Part shown: positions 28,275 through 38,027 of the stretch, in pieces
Position numbering within the stretch: position 1 is the stretch's first letter
How the letters are laid out: each line of letters begins with the position of its first letter
NCBI RefSeq assembly: GCF_000783395.1
Contig: NZ_JSFK01000009.1
Coordinates: 1 to 64,000, forward strand
From: Pseudomonas chlororaphis
GTDB lineage: Bacteria; Pseudomonadota; Gammaproteobacteria; Pseudomonadales; Pseudomonadaceae
Reading direction: 5' to 3'
DNA: 64,000 nt
Notes under the pieces: generated by a model
What the model was told of the DNA's origin: nothing
The model's database searches: none
The model's input: only the letters and a program-made list of their open reading frames with translations
Program-made: the position numbers and the translations under genes

Positions 28275-29807
28275 ATGATTCTGCCTTGGCTAATCCTGAT
28301 CCCCTTCATCGGCGGCCTGCTGTGCTGGATGGGTGAGCGCTTCGGCGCTACCCTCCCGCGCTGGATTGCGCTGTTGACCATGACCCTGGAACTCGCCCTC
28401 GGCCTCTGGCTGTGGGCCCACGGTGACTATTCATTTGCCCCGGCGCCTGGCGCCGATCCGACCTGGGCGCTTGAGTTCAAGCACATCTGGATCGCGCGTT
28501 TCGGCATCAGCGTACACCTGGCCCTCGACGGCCTGTCGCTGTTGATGATCCTGCTGACCGGTCTGCTGGGTATCCTCTCGGTACTCTGCTCGTGGAAAGA
28601 GATTCAACGTCACGTTGGCTTCTTCCACCTGAACCTGATGTGGATCCTGGGCGGCGTTGTCGGCGTGTTCCTCGCCCTCGACCTGTTCATGTTCTTCTTC
28701 TTCTGGGAAATGATGCTGGTGCCGATGTACTTCCTCATCGCGCTCTGGGGTCACAGTTCTTCGGACGGCAAGAAAACCCGGATCTACGCAGCGACCAAGT
28801 TCTTCATCTTCACTCAGGCGTCCGGCCTGATCATGCTGGTGGCGATCCTCGGTCTGGTGCTGGTCAACTTCAACAACACTGGCGTGATTACTTTCAACTA
28901 CGCCGACCTGTTGAAAACCAAGATGTCGATGACCACCGAGTACATCCTGATGCTCGGCTTCTTCATCGCCTTCGCGGTCAAGCTGCCAGTGGTTCCGTTC
29001 CACTCGTGGTTGCCTGACGCCCACGCCCAGGCGCCGACTGCCGGTTCCGTCGACCTCGCCGGTATCTTGCTGAAAACCGCTGCCTACGGCCTGCTGCGTT
29101 TCGCCCTGCCGCTGTTCCCGAATGCTTCGGCCGAGTTTGCGCCGATCGCCATGACCCTCGGTCTGATCGGGATCTTCTACGGTGCGTTCCTCGCTTTCGC
29201 GCAAACCGACATCAAGCGTCTGATCGCCTTCTCGTCCGTTTCCCACATGGGCTTCGTGTTGATCGGCATCTACTCCGGCAGCCAACTGGCCCTGCAAGGT
29301 GCAGTGATCCAGATGTTGGCGCACGGTGTCTCGGCGGCGGCACTGTTTATCCTCAGCGGTCAGTTGTACGAGCGTCTGCACACTCGTGACATGCGTGAGA
29401 TGGGCGGTGTGTGGTCGCGTATCGCTTACCTGCCGGCAATCAGCCTGTTCTTTGCAGCCGCGTCTTTGGGTCTGCCGGGTACCGGTAACTTTGTCGGCGA
29501 GTTCCTGATCCTGATCGGCTCTTTCGCCAGCTGGCCTTGGATCACCGCGATTGCCACCTCCGGTCTGGTGTTCGGTTCGGTCTACTCGCTGATCATGATC
29601 CACCGTGCCTACTTCGGTCCGGCGAAATCGGATTCGATCCTGCACGGTATGGACGCTCGCGAACTGATCATGGTGCTGGGCCTTGCGGTGTTGCTGATCT
29701 ACATCGGCGTCTACCCGCAACCGTTCCTCGACACTTCTGCCGCCACGATGCATGGCGTGCAGCAGTGGCTCGGCACCGCCTTCACTCAACTCGCTTCGGC
29801 CCGGTAA
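28275..29807 (+). CDS. nuoM: NADH-quinone oxidoreductase subunit M (antiporter-like)
   Basis: NuoM is the middle antiporter-like proton channel (510 residues, about 14 helices). The key glutamate lies in [20 protein letters not shown], and the conserved lysine region is [24 protein letters not shown]. The gene starts 39 bp after nuoL behind an AGGAAA ribosome site. Confidence 0.97.
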   Translation: MILPWLILIPFIGGLLCWMGERFGATLPRWIALLTMTLELALGLWLWAHGDYSFAPAPGADPTWALEFKHIWIARFGISVHLALDGLSLLMILLTGLLGILSVLCSWKEIQRHVGFFHLNLMWILGGVVGVFLALDLFMFFFFWEMMLVPMYFLIALWGHSSSDGKKTRIYAATKFFIFTQASGLIMLVAILGLVLVNFNNTGVITFNYADLLKTKMSMTTEYILMLGFFIAFAVKLPVVPFHSWLPDAHAQAPTAGSVDLAGILLKTAAYGLLRFALPLFPNASAEFAPIAMTLGLIGIFYGAFLAFAQTDIKRLIAFSSVSHMGFVLIGIYSGSQLALQGAVIQMLAHGVSAAALFILSGQLYERLHTRDMREMGGVWSRIAYLPAISLFFAAASLGLPGTGNFVGEFLILIGSFASWPWITAIATSGLVFGSVYSLIMIHRAYFGPAKSDSILHGMDARELIMVLGLAVLLIYIGVYPQPFLDTSAATMHGVQQWLGTAFTQLASAR

Positions 29808-29814
29808 GAGCGCT

Positions 29815-31278
29815 ATGGAATTCACGATTCAACACTTTATTGCGCTTGCGCCACTGTTGATCACCAGCCTCACCATTATCGTGGTGATGCTGGCAATCGC
29901 CTGGCGCCGCAACCACTCGCAGACCTTCCTGATCTCGGTCGCCGGTCTGAACCTGGCCTTGCTGTCGATCCTCCCAGCCCTGAAAGTCGCGCCTCTGGCC
30001 GTAACTCCACTGCTGCAAATCGACACTTTCGCTTGCCTGTACATGGCGCTGATCCTGGTCGCCACCCTCGCCTGCGTCACCCTCGCCCACGCCTATCTGG
30101 GCGATGGCGGTTCGGGCTACCCGGGCAACCGTGAAGAACTTTACCTGCTGATCCTGATGGCCGCCGCCGGTGGCCTGGTTCTGGTCAGCGCGCAGCACCT
30201 GGCCGGTTTGTTCATCGGTCTGGAACTGCTCTCGGTACCGGTTTACGGTCTGGTGGCTTACGCCTTCTTCAACAAGCGTTCGCTGGAAGCCGGCATCAAG
30301 TACATGGTGCTGTCGGCCGCCGGTTCCGCGTTCCTGTTGTTCGGTATGGCGCTGCTGTACGCCGACTCGGGTTCGCTGAGCTTCGTTGGCATCGGTCAGG
30401 CCCTGGCTGCGACTGGCCTGCCTAGCTCGCTGGCACAACTGGGCCTGGGCATGATGCTGATCGGTCTGGCGTTCAAACTGTCGCTGGTACCGTTCCACCT
30501 GTGGACGCCGGACGTCTACGAAGGTGCCCCGGCACCGGTGGCTGCGTTCCTCGCGACCGCTTCGAAAGTAGCCGTGTTTGCGGTAATGGTGCGTCTGTTC
30601 CAGATCTCCCCTGCCGCAAGCAGTGGCGTACTGAGCGACGTGCTGACCGTGATCGCCATCGCCTCGATCCTGTTCGGTAACCTGCTGGCGCTGACCCAGA
30701 GCAACCTCAAGCGTCTGCTCGGTTACTCGTCCATCGCGCACTTCGGCTACCTGCTGATCGCACTGGTGGCGAGCAAGGGTCTGGCGGTGGAAGCCATCGG
30801 CGTGTACCTGGTGACTTATGTGATCACCAGCCTCGGCGCCTTCGGCGTGATCACCCTGATGTCCTCGCCGTACAACGGCCGTGACGCCGACGCGCTGTAC
30901 GAATACCGTGGCCTGTTCTGGCGCCGTCCGTACCTGACCGCCGTGCTGACCGTGATGATGCTGTCGCTGGCGGGTATCCCGCTGACCGCGGGCTTCATCG
31001 GCAAGTTCTACATCATCGCTACCGGTGTTGAATCGCACCAATGGTGGCTGGTCGGTTCGCTGGTACTGGGCAGCGCCATCGGTGTCTTCTACTACCTGCG
31101 CGTGATGGTCACCCTGTACCTGATCGAGCCAAACCTGCGTCGCCACGACGCCCAGCTGCACTGGGAACAGAAGGCAGGCGGCGTGATGCTGCTGGCCATA
31201 GCCCTGGTCGCATTCTTCCTGGGTGTGTACCCGCAGCCATTGCTGACACTGGTTCAGCAAGCGGGTCTGGCGGGCTGA
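29815..31278 (+). CDS. nuoN: NADH-quinone oxidoreductase subunit N (antiporter-like)
   Basis: NuoN is the third antiporter-like subunit, closest to the quinone module. The start at [16 protein letters not shown] (487 residues) lies seven bases after the nuoM stop, whereas the longer frame would overlap nuoM. Conserved features are [20 protein letters not shown] with the TM5 glutamate, and [20 protein letters not shown] with the TM7 lysine. It is the last gene of the operon and is followed by a strong terminator. Confidence 0.97.
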   Translation: MEFTIQHFIALAPLLITSLTIIVVMLAIAWRRNHSQTFLISVAGLNLALLSILPALKVAPLAVTPLLQIDTFACLYMALILVATLACVTLAHAYLGDGGSGYPGNREELYLLILMAAAGGLVLVSAQHLAGLFIGLELLSVPVYGLVAYAFFNKRSLEAGIKYMVLSAAGSAFLLFGMALLYADSGSLSFVGIGQALAATGLPSSLAQLGLGMMLIGLAFKLSLVPFHLWTPDVYEGAPAPVAAFLATASKVAVFAVMVRLFQISPAASSGVLSDVLTVIAIASILFGNLLALTQSNLKRLLGYSSIAHFGYLLIALVASKGLAVEAIGVYLVTYVITSLGAFGVITLMSSPYNGRDADALYEYRGLFWRRPYLTAVLTVMMLSLAGIPLTAGFIGKFYIIATGVESHQWWLVGSLVLGSAIGVFYYLRVMVTLYLIEPNLRRHDAQLHWEQKAGGVMLLAIALVAFFLGVYPQPLLTLVQQAGLAG

Positions 31279-31298
31279 TTGCTTGGCTGGCTAGAAAT

Positions 31299-31332
31299 GA
31301 AAACGGCACCTTCGGGTGCCGTTTTTGTTTTT
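31299..31332 (+). terminator. Terminator of the nuo operon
   Basis: AAACGGCACC pairs with GGTGCCGTTT around a TTCG tetraloop, followed by a T-rich tract. Confidence 0.92.
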
Positions 31333-31367
31333 GCGGGATTCAATATCTCGAGTGTTTGCACTGGCCT

Positions 31368-31462
31368 CATCGCGGGCAAGCCCGGCTCCCACAGGTTTCG
31401 TTGCTGTTCACAAAGTCTGTAACCACCCTGGATCACTGTGGGAGCGAGCCTGCTCGCGATGG
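31368..31462. repeat. REP doublet
   Basis: CATCGCGGGCAAGCCCGGCT at the left and GGGAGCGAGCCTGCTCGCGA at the right are imperfect inverted copies around about 40 bp. It belongs to the common GGGAGC...CTCGCGA class of Pseudomonas REPs. Confidence 0.8.
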
Positions 31463-31675
31463 CGTCGGCACATCCACCCTCTTCAGTGCCTGACACCCCA
31501 CCGCTATCGCGATTCGGCGTTGGGCACTGCTGCGGGATTGTTCCGACACGGCAGTTGCGAAGCCTCTTCATAGATAAGTCGAATGTTCCCACCGCCCCCG
31601 TCAACTCGTCCTACAGGTGTTTCCACGACCGGCGTCTACCGTTGAAAAAGGGACGAAAAGCAAGGCCAGGAGGCC

Positions 31676-31706
31676 TTGACCGATTCGATTATCGAGACAA
31701 CACTAT
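31676..31706 (+). promoter_or_regulatory. Candidate promoter of the toxin-antitoxin pair
   Basis: TTGACC (31676-31681) and CACTAT (31701-31706), about 19 bp apart, form a weak sigma70-like promoter 21 bp before the toxin ATG. The nearby CTATACGTAG sequence is a possible antitoxin operator. Confidence 0.35.
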
Positions 31707-31726
31707 ACGTAGTTAGCGTACAGAAC

Positions 31727-32077
31727 ATGGATGCTCTATTTATCGAATTGCCTGTGTTTCAGAAGCACCGAGACGACTATCTGGATGACGATCTGTTTCG
31801 CAGCTTTCAACTGGAGTTGCTGAAAAATCCGCAAGCGGGCGATCTCATCGAGGACACAGGCGGGCTTCGTAAAATTCGCTTTAGTGACCAACGAAGAGGG
31901 AAAGGCAAGCGCAGCGGATTACGAGTTATTTATTACTGGTGGTCAGGCTTCGATCAGTTCTGGCTCTTTACCGTCTACAACAAAAACGAGCAGGACGACT
32001 TGACGCCTGCCCAGAAAAAACTTTTCAGAAAAACACTGGATAGAGAACTCAACGCGAGAAGCCACTATGAAACGTGA
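31727..32077 (+). CDS. RelE/HigB-type toxin of a type II toxin-antitoxin pair
   Basis: This 116-residue protein resembles the RelE-like (HigB2/YgjN) family of mRNA interferases. The visible pattern is PVFQKHRDDYLDDDLFRSFQ, then GGLRKIRFSDQRRGKGKRSGLRVIYYWW and LFTVYNKNEQDDLTPAQKKLFRKTL. The basic RGKGKRSG loop followed by a hydrophobic beta strand is typical of the catalytic fold. The start at MDALFIEL is favoured by a similar length in relatives, while an earlier in-frame start would overlap the promoter. It overlaps the downstream antitoxin gene by 11 bases. Toxin-first order is usual for the higBA class. Confidence 0.87.
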   Translation: MDALFIELPVFQKHRDDYLDDDLFRSFQLELLKNPQAGDLIEDTGGLRKIRFSDQRRGKGKRSGLRVIYYWWSGFDQFWLFTVYNKNEQDDLTPAQKKLFRKTLDRELNARSHYET

Positions 32078-32381
32078 CATTTTTTCCGAACTGATGGATG
32101 GCCTGGACGCCTTGGCCGATGAGCGCCAGGGCAAGATCACGCTGCGCACCCATAAGGTTCAGTTACCCAAACTGGTGCCGATCACCGCTGAAGAAGTGGT
32201 CGCCATCCGTCAACAGCTCAATCTCTCTCGCTCGGTGTTTGCGATGTATTTGCGAACTAATACCCGCACGCTCGAAAACTGGGAACAGGGGCGAGCCAAG
32301 CCCAATGCCCAAGCGACGACATTGATTCGTCTGGTCGAGCGTTTTCCGCAGACGATCGAACAGTTGGCGGCACTGAGCTGA
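32067..32381 (+). CDS. XRE-family antitoxin (HigA-like)
   Basis: This 104-residue helix-turn-helix protein is the expected partner of the upstream RelE-like toxin. The C-terminal half contains an XRE domain: ITAEEVVAIRQQLNLSRSVFAMYL, then TNTRTLENWEQGRAKPNAQA with the recognition helix. The N-terminal 40 residues probably wrap the toxin. It would repress its own promoter upstream of the toxin gene. The layout matches higBA/NadS-type modules. Confidence 0.88.
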   Translation: MKRDIFSELMDGLDALADERQGKITLRTHKVQLPKLVPITAEEVVAIRQQLNLSRSVFAMYLRTNTRTLENWEQGRAKPNAQATTLIRLVERFPQTIEQLAALS

Positions 32382-32411
32382 AATTGAAGGCTCAATCCAC
32401 CTGCATGGTGG

Positions 32412-32450
32412 AATAAAAAACGCCCTTGCTCGACAAGAAAGGGCGTTGAG
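32412..32450 (-). terminator. Terminator of the Ig-repeat giant gene
   Basis: AACGCCCTT pairs with AAGGGCGTT around a 10-nt loop. On the minus strand it is followed by six T, so it ends the leftward transcript. On the plus strand it may also slow read-through from the antitoxin gene. Confidence 0.85.
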
Positions 32451-32467
32451 TCCGTCCAGAAGTTTAA

Positions 32468-35400
32468 TCAGGGCTTTGCAGTACTGCCGTCATAGCGGTT
32501 ATCGATGCTTAATGTTGGAATGTCGCCATCGTAGCGGACATACAACCACCCATCCTGGCCCGTTTTACGCAGCGTGGGTTGTCCGCCCGGGAAATGTACG
32601 GTCACCGAAACATCACCGGCGGGCTGTTCGGTGAACGTTGACGCCGCTCGAATGCCATATCTCCCCCAACCACCCGCTTCATCCTTGGGTCCGTATTTTT
32701 CAGTAATCCTGACTTTGTTGTGCCCCAGAACCATGGGTAGCGCCGCCGATTCAGAGTTCCATGCCTGCACCTTCAACCACACTGCAAAGTCGCCATTTTT
32801 ATGGCTATCGACGCAACTCATCGTCCAGCTCACGCCCTCTGTTCCGAGTGCTTGCGGCGTGTCCGGGCTCACGACCACCCCAAGCTCTGCCGCGCCATCA
32901 CTCAACGCCAGTGTCACGTTCTGACCAATCAAGGGGCCGGGCTGTCTGGGCTTCACGGTCACCGTATGCGTTGCACCCAGACATGGATACGCCGGACCGT
33001 CACCGAACACCTGCGCGAATGAATCGAAAGCAACATCCACCATTTCAGTGATGTGCGCTTCCACACGCCCCGGCAATTGCCAGTCGGGTAGTACCGAGCT
33101 GGTCAGGTTCAAGCCGAAGATGCCGCCGCTCGCCTTCTCGGCAAAAATGTACCAATGCACCGACAGACCTTGTTTTATTACCTGCGGTGTTTCCAGGTCG
33201 GGAACAAAAGTCAGGCCACGTTCCGTAGCGCCCCAAAGGTTTTTCAAGGTAACCGTGGACCCCGGCAAAGCACTGCCCTTGTTGACCTTGAGCTCCAGCT
33301 TGTAGGCTTCGACTCTGCCTCTTGAAAGCACGAAGTCGCTGGCGGCCAGATCAACTCGCTGGCCATCCAGATAGAGCTCGGCTTCCTTCGCCCATGCATC
33401 CTGCAGAACAGCGTTCACCTCGTAAGTTTCAGTCATGACGACACCCGCGTTGGCTTGGGTGATATCCGCCAGGATCTCACGCTTGCCGACTGTTTCCGGG
33501 GTATAGGCATATTGCGTCCAGCCCTTGAAGTCGGTCTTTGTTTCCTCCAGAACTTCCTGCTCGCCGTTATGGCGCCACTGCACCTGCACACCTTCGACCG
33601 CCATCCGGGTATCAGCTGAGATCACCTGAACACGCAACACTACACTTTGCCCCGTACCGACGACTGGGGTGCCAAGTACCGGAATGGCGTCACCGATTCC
33701 GTACAGTGACTCGACCACGTGGAAACGATGAGATTGAGTCCACTCGGAACAGTCTCCGTCGACTATCTGCTGCGCCTGAATTTCGTAAGTTTTTAAATCC
33801 CAATCCTCCTCTGCTCTCCAGTCCCAAGTCGAAGAGCCGTCGATACAGGCAAAAGGAGGCTCGGGCTCTGCCACATGGCGAAGCACGATCTGCCCACCGG
33901 TTTCACCGTCGCCCCGAATCCTTGGACGGCGTGATGCATTGCCATTCGCATTCGGCACTTGAATAACCGGAGTTGCGGGCGGTGCGTGTACCGTGAACGG
34001 ATGAGATTTACTAAATTCGGAATCCAGGCCATTGCTTGCCTGTTTCCCTTCAAGTTCGTTGCGGCCAGGCACCAAAGGATTCACCACGGTGAACTCCAGA
34101 ATGCCGTCGGCGTCTGCTGTGTCCTCGCACAACGTATCACCACCGACAAGGCGGACGGTGTGCAGTGCACCGGGCAACCCGACGACCTGAATGGTCGGGT
34201 ATCTCGAGGTTCCGCCGCCCCTCTGCGGTTGTTGAAACCGGGGGGGATCGGGCCTGTCTGCCACCTCCACGGTAAAGGTGCACGTGTCACTAGGGTCGGA
34301 GTCCACACCGTTTACCGACTGGATTACGTAGACGGTGTTTTCGCCAGACAACCATTCTGCATCCGGGATAAAGGTACGTTCCGCTCCACTGCCGGTGAAA
34401 TCGCCAGCTACCAGATCAACGTCGTCGGTGAGCATTTTCAGGGTAACTGGGCCTGGCGCCACGTCGGTGATGTTCAGCGGCTGTTTCGACGCGACAGGTG
34501 GCGGTGGCGGCTCGATTCCAGCTTTTGCGGGTTTGATATAGAACTCAAGAACATCGGTTGCATCGGACGTTAGTCCGTCCAGGCTCTGCATTGCTTTTAT
34601 TTTCTGCTGGCCGGGCAGCCAAAGAGATTTGAACGACCATCGCATCTGGTCGTAGCTTACTTCGCCCTCCAACACATTACCGCTGGCGTCTTGTACACCC
34701 ACGGTCGCCCCTGCTTCGCAGGTTCCTTCCACCGTAACACTGGCCAGATGGCTGGTTTGCGGTAATGGCTGGCAAATTACGGGGCTGGGCGGTCTTGCCG
34801 TCACTTCAATGGTAACCAGATCGCTTGGCTCAGAGGACACATCTGCCACGGTCTGTTCGGCCTTGACTTTGGTGGTGCCGACCCAGTCCACTGCTGGTGT
34901 GAAACAGTGGAAAAAACCTTGGTCGGTAAATTTGCCATCAACCGTAACGCCTTCCTCGGTAGACATGCGCAAGGTGACAATACCCGACACCACGCCGGTA
35001 ACGTTCAATTGCTGGTTCGGCGCGACCGGCTTTGGCGGTTGCTCGATTAGCAACTTTGGCGGCGGAACCACTACGGTAACAAAATCGCTTGGGTCGGACT
35101 CTATGCCGCTTTTGCTCTGAGTGACTTTGACCGGAGTTCTGCCAAACACCCAGTCATTCGCAGGTATGAAGGTACGAGTAGTGCCACTGGGGCTGAAACT
35201 CCCCTCCACTTCTTTGTTGTCAGCCGTATACATTTTCAGAGTAACGCTAGCAGATGAAACACCACTGATAGTCAGCTCTTGTCTCGGTGCAGCCGGATAG
35301 AGCGGCGCTTCGATTCGTGGTTGGGAGGGCTTCGCATGAATAGCAACCAGCCAGCTCTGATTGGAATCAATGCCCTCCACAGTTTGCACGACCCGAACGT

Positions 35401-37636
35401 TGGTGATACCCGTCCAGTCCACTATCGGTATAAAGGTGCGAACAGCATCGCTTCCGGTAAACTCGCCTTTTACCGGTGTGCCATCTTCGGTAAACATTTT
35501 CAGGATGTCTGCACCGGACTCTACGTTTGTGATAGTCAGCGGCTGCCTTGGCTCGGCTCGGTATGGCGGCGAATCAATGCCCGGTGTTCTGGGTATCACT
35601 TTAAGGTAAACCACTTTGCTTGGAGTAGAGTCCACATGGTCCACGCTATGCACGACCATGATCGCGTGTGTACCACCGGCCCATAAGGATTCTGATACGA
35701 ATCTGCGGGGGCTCTCATTGGTGAAGTAGCCGGGCACCGGATCGCTATGAGCGGTGAGCATTGTCAAGTCGTAAGGGACGGATTCATTGACTATGAGGAA
35801 CGGCCGGTATCGATTGTCAACCAGATCGGGTGGATCGCCGATTGCCAGTTGGGGTGGTCGCACGACAATAGTAACTTGATTGCTTTGATCCGAGCCTGGG
35901 TTCAAAGACTGCATGGCGAAGACCGTGGTTCTTCCCAATGGCCATCCGTACCTCGGGGAGAAGGTACGAGTCGTCCCCGTTCCCGTAAATCGTCCCTCGA
36001 TCACCGGACCTCCGTGTCTGTATATTTCACATTTGTAAGCTGCTGGTGAAACGAAGTTGATGGTCAGCACCTCATCCGCAGCTGCCGGATCATCCGGCGG
36101 GGTAATGAACAAGGACACCCAAAGGGTAATCAGAAAACTCGGTTCTGAAGGAACATTGTCGAGGGCCTGCACTACTCTGACGCGGGTGGTCACAGTCCAG
36201 TCTGCCGCAGGGGTGAATGAGCGAGTCGTTCCTTCGCCCGTGAATTCGCCGGCCACCCTCACGCCTTGCTCAGTCGTCATTGTCAAGACATGGGCATTGG
36301 GCAACACGGATTGAATAGTCAGCACCTGTCTCGCGGCGACCGGTCTGGGCGGTTCGACGATTATCGGTCTTGGGGGGCGAGCTGAAACATTCACTCGCCT
36401 GCTGGGTTCGGATGACAAGCCGCCCACGATCTGAATACCCCTGAGCGGCGTCAAGCCAGGATCCCACTCATGAGAAGGAGTGAAGGTGCGAGTACTTTCG
36501 TTGAAGTTGCCAGAGACCGGCGTATCGTCGTCCCTGAGTATCTGCACAATGGCATTCTCGGGCCAGACACCATTGATTTTCAGCACCTGTTTCGATGTAC
36601 CTGGATTGGGGGGGAACTCGATTACCAGCGGGCCTGGAATTACCTTTGCTACTTTGCTGTCTGCCCAGCCTGAACCCTGTCCGCTGACCTTACCAATCTG
36701 TCGCGCAGTGATTAAATACTCACCTGGATCAAACGCAATGCTGCTCCGTCCCAACCAGTTTCCATCCGACCCAACAGGCGTCGTAAATTGAATACCCTTG
36801 CTTTTGTCCTCAAGCCATATCTCAATCTTGGCATCTTTAAATCCGCCCTTTCCACTTACGCTGAGTGTACGATCGGAATTAACAACTACCGCGGTGATTT
36901 CCGGCGCGAAAAGCACGGCAAAACTGGCGGGGACCGACCAGCGAGATGGAGTACCCTCTACGGTCTGCGAAGCTGTCAGTGTGAAACGCTCAGTCATCGA
37001 TAATGATTTCGTCAGCGGCGCCGTCCACCTGCCTTCACTCCCCACTTCCCCGGTCCCGAGAAGCGCCTCATAAAAATCCTGCTGATAAAGCTTTACCACG
37101 GCCCCCGGGATACCGAACCCGTTTACTTCCGGTCGTGGGTCCCATACGACTCCAGGATTGAAAATCATGGGTGGATTGAGGGTAAAGAGAACAAGTTGCT
37201 CACTCTCGGCCGTCATATCAGGCAAGCCAGGCAACTTATAAATATATTTAAATCTCAGTATTGCGAACTCACTATTACCTGCTATAGAACCACCTCCACT
37301 TATATCGTGCCATTGGCCGTCCTGAATGGCACTATTCGTGACTCTATCATTAAGCCATTTTTCAGCAGAGCGAAATCCCAAGTAGATACGCCCATCGCTT
37401 CGCCCGTTATTTTGTGCCGCGTAGCGTATCGGACGACAAGTAAACTGCGTACCCATACTGTTCCAGGAATAGAGAACCTGAATCATGGCCGTCCACTTTA
37501 TGAGTAAAGACTTGTACTCAACTTTCAACACCGTCATGAGAGATGCGTGATTGCCGCCCTCCTGAAGACTGTTCGCATCACACTTATCACCCAACCCTTC
37601 ATTAATATTGTTCTTTTCAATACCGTCAGATTCCAT
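32468..37636 (-). CDS. Giant tandem Ig-like repeat protein, unknown function
   Basis: A 1722-residue protein I cannot assign to a named family. Residues 1-330 are a non-repeated head. From about 335 to 1125 there are roughly nine tandem repeats of 86-89 residues. Each follows the pattern PPxPVAxxQxLTI, then a VTLKMxTxDGxxVxGxFTGSGxxRTF segment, P..DW..G.T.V...QSV.GVDSxPSD, and VTIxV, typical of bacterial Ig/fibronectin-like sandwich domains. Two divergent repeats follow (to about 1310), then a Big_1/invasin-like domain (about 1325-1408) and a unique beta-rich tail. No signal peptide, membrane helix, sorting motif or autotransporter domain is visible. GAGGAAAG precedes the ATG. It is divergent from the Tc toxin operon across a shared promoter region, which suggests but does not prove a linked role. 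Confidence 0.85.
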   Translation of the reverse strand: MESDGIEKNNINEGLGDKCDANSLQEGGNHASLMTVLKVEYKSLLIKWTAMIQVLYSWNSMGTQFTCRPIRYAAQNNGRSDGRIYLGFRSAEKWLNDRVTNSAIQDGQWHDISGGGSIAGNSEFAILRFKYIYKLPGLPDMTAESEQLVLFTLNPPMIFNPGVVWDPRPEVNGFGIPGAVVKLYQQDFYEALLGTGEVGSEGRWTAPLTKSLSMTERFTLTASQTVEGTPSRWSVPASFAVLFAPEITAVVVNSDRTLSVSGKGGFKDAKIEIWLEDKSKGIQFTTPVGSDGNWLGRSSIAFDPGEYLITARQIGKVSGQGSGWADSKVAKVIPGPLVIEFPPNPGTSKQVLKINGVWPENAIVQILRDDDTPVSGNFNESTRTFTPSHEWDPGLTPLRGIQIVGGLSSEPSRRVNVSARPPRPIIVEPPRPVAARQVLTIQSVLPNAHVLTMTTEQGVRVAGEFTGEGTTRSFTPAADWTVTTRVRVVQALDNVPSEPSFLITLWVSLFITPPDDPAAADEVLTINFVSPAAYKCEIYRHGGPVIEGRFTGTGTTRTFSPRYGWPLGRTTVFAMQSLNPGSDQSNQVTIVVRPPQLAIGDPPDLVDNRYRPFLIVNESVPYDLTMLTAHSDPVPGYFTNESPRRFVSESLWAGGTHAIMVVHSVDHVDSTPSKVVYLKVIPRTPGIDSPPYRAEPRQPLTITNVESGADILKMFTEDGTPVKGEFTGSDAVRTFIPIVDWTGITNVRVVQTVEGIDSNQSWLVAIHAKPSQPRIEAPLYPAAPRQELTISGVSSASVTLKMYTADNKEVEGSFSPSGTTRTFIPANDWVFGRTPVKVTQSKSGIESDPSDFVTVVVPPPKLLIEQPPKPVAPNQQLNVTGVVSGIVTLRMSTEEGVTVDGKFTDQGFFHCFTPAVDWVGTTKVKAEQTVADVSSEPSDLVTIEVTARPPSPVICQPLPQTSHLASVTVEGTCEAGATVGVQDASGNVLEGEVSYDQMRWSFKSLWLPGQQKIKAMQSLDGLTSDATDVLEFYIKPAKAGIEPPPPPVASKQPLNITDVAPGPVTLKMLTDDVDLVAGDFTGSGAERTFIPDAEWLSGENTVYVIQSVNGVDSDPSDTCTFTVEVADRPDPPRFQQPQRGGGTSRYPTIQVVGLPGALHTVRLVGGDTLCEDTADADGILEFTVVNPLVPGRNELEGKQASNGLDSEFSKSHPFTVHAPPATPVIQVPNANGNASRRPRIRGDGETGGQIVLRHVAEPEPPFACIDGSSTWDWRAEEDWDLKTYEIQAQQIVDGDCSEWTQSHRFHVVESLYGIGDAIPVLGTPVVGTGQSVVLRVQVISADTRMAVEGVQVQWRHNGEQEVLEETKTDFKGWTQYAYTPETVGKREILADITQANAGVVMTETYEVNAVLQDAWAKEAELYLDGQRVDLAASDFVLSRGRVEAYKLELKVNKGSALPGSTVTLKNLWGATERGLTFVPDLETPQVIKQGLSVHWYIFAEKASGGIFGLNLTSSVLPDWQLPGRVEAHITEMVDVAFDSFAQVFGDGPAYPCLGATHTVTVKPRQPGPLIGQNVTLALSDGAAELGVVVSPDTPQALGTEGVSWTMSCVDSHKNGDFAVWLKVQAWNSESAALPMVLGHNKVRITEKYGPKDEAGGWGRYGIRAASTFTEQPAGDVSVTVHFPGGQPTLRKTGQDGWLYVRYDGDIPTLSIDNRYDGSTAKP

Positions 37637-38027
37637 GACACTTTCCTCAGTACAAATAGAACATACAAAATTTCAGCCAGACAAATGATGCAGAAAAGCT
37701 TAAAAAACACCTCATGAACAACGAAACAATAATTCGGACAACCAGCATTTAACCACTGGCATTTCTGACAGTTTTTTATAGTAAAAAGAAATCATCAGCC
37801 ACAGTTATAGATATAAGAACAATACAAACCGGACACCCTAAAACCATGTAGCCATCAAAACCATAGATCAAAAAGTTTTTTTAAAAAAGTTATTAGCTCC
37901 GATCAGTTCTAAAAAAACAGATGATACCTGTCAGAGTTGACAGGTTACGCCTCTCCCGTTCTTCGTTAGCGTGATCCTACCCGGCATTCCCCCAATGCCA
38001 CCCAAATCCGGTAGGAGTTGTACATTC
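37637..38027. promoter_or_regulatory. AT-rich divergent promoter region of the tca operon and Ig giant
   Basis: This 391-bp gap is clearly more AT-rich than its surroundings, with A/T tracts at about 37869-37893 that could bend DNA or bind H-NS-like MvaT. A perfect inverted repeat ACCTGTC-6-GACAGGT lies at 37926-37945, about 80 bp before tcaA, a plausible operator. No small gene is convincing here. The tcaA ribosome site AGGAG lies near 38012. Confidence 0.5.

Larger units (their letters stand above)
31279..31726. other. Non-coding boundary between core and accessory DNA
   Basis: This 448-bp gap contains the nuoN terminator, a REP pair and the promoter of the toxin-antitoxin pair. Short open frames here are non-conserved and overlap the REP sequences. 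It marks the passage from the nuo operon to accessory genes. Confidence 0.6.

Noticed and set aside
32468..37636. Ig-repeat giant as an autotransporter, intimin-type adhesin or type I secreted RTX adhesin
   Set aside because: No signal peptide, beta-barrel domain, LysM domain or glycine-rich calcium repeats are visible, and no ABC exporter genes lie beside it.
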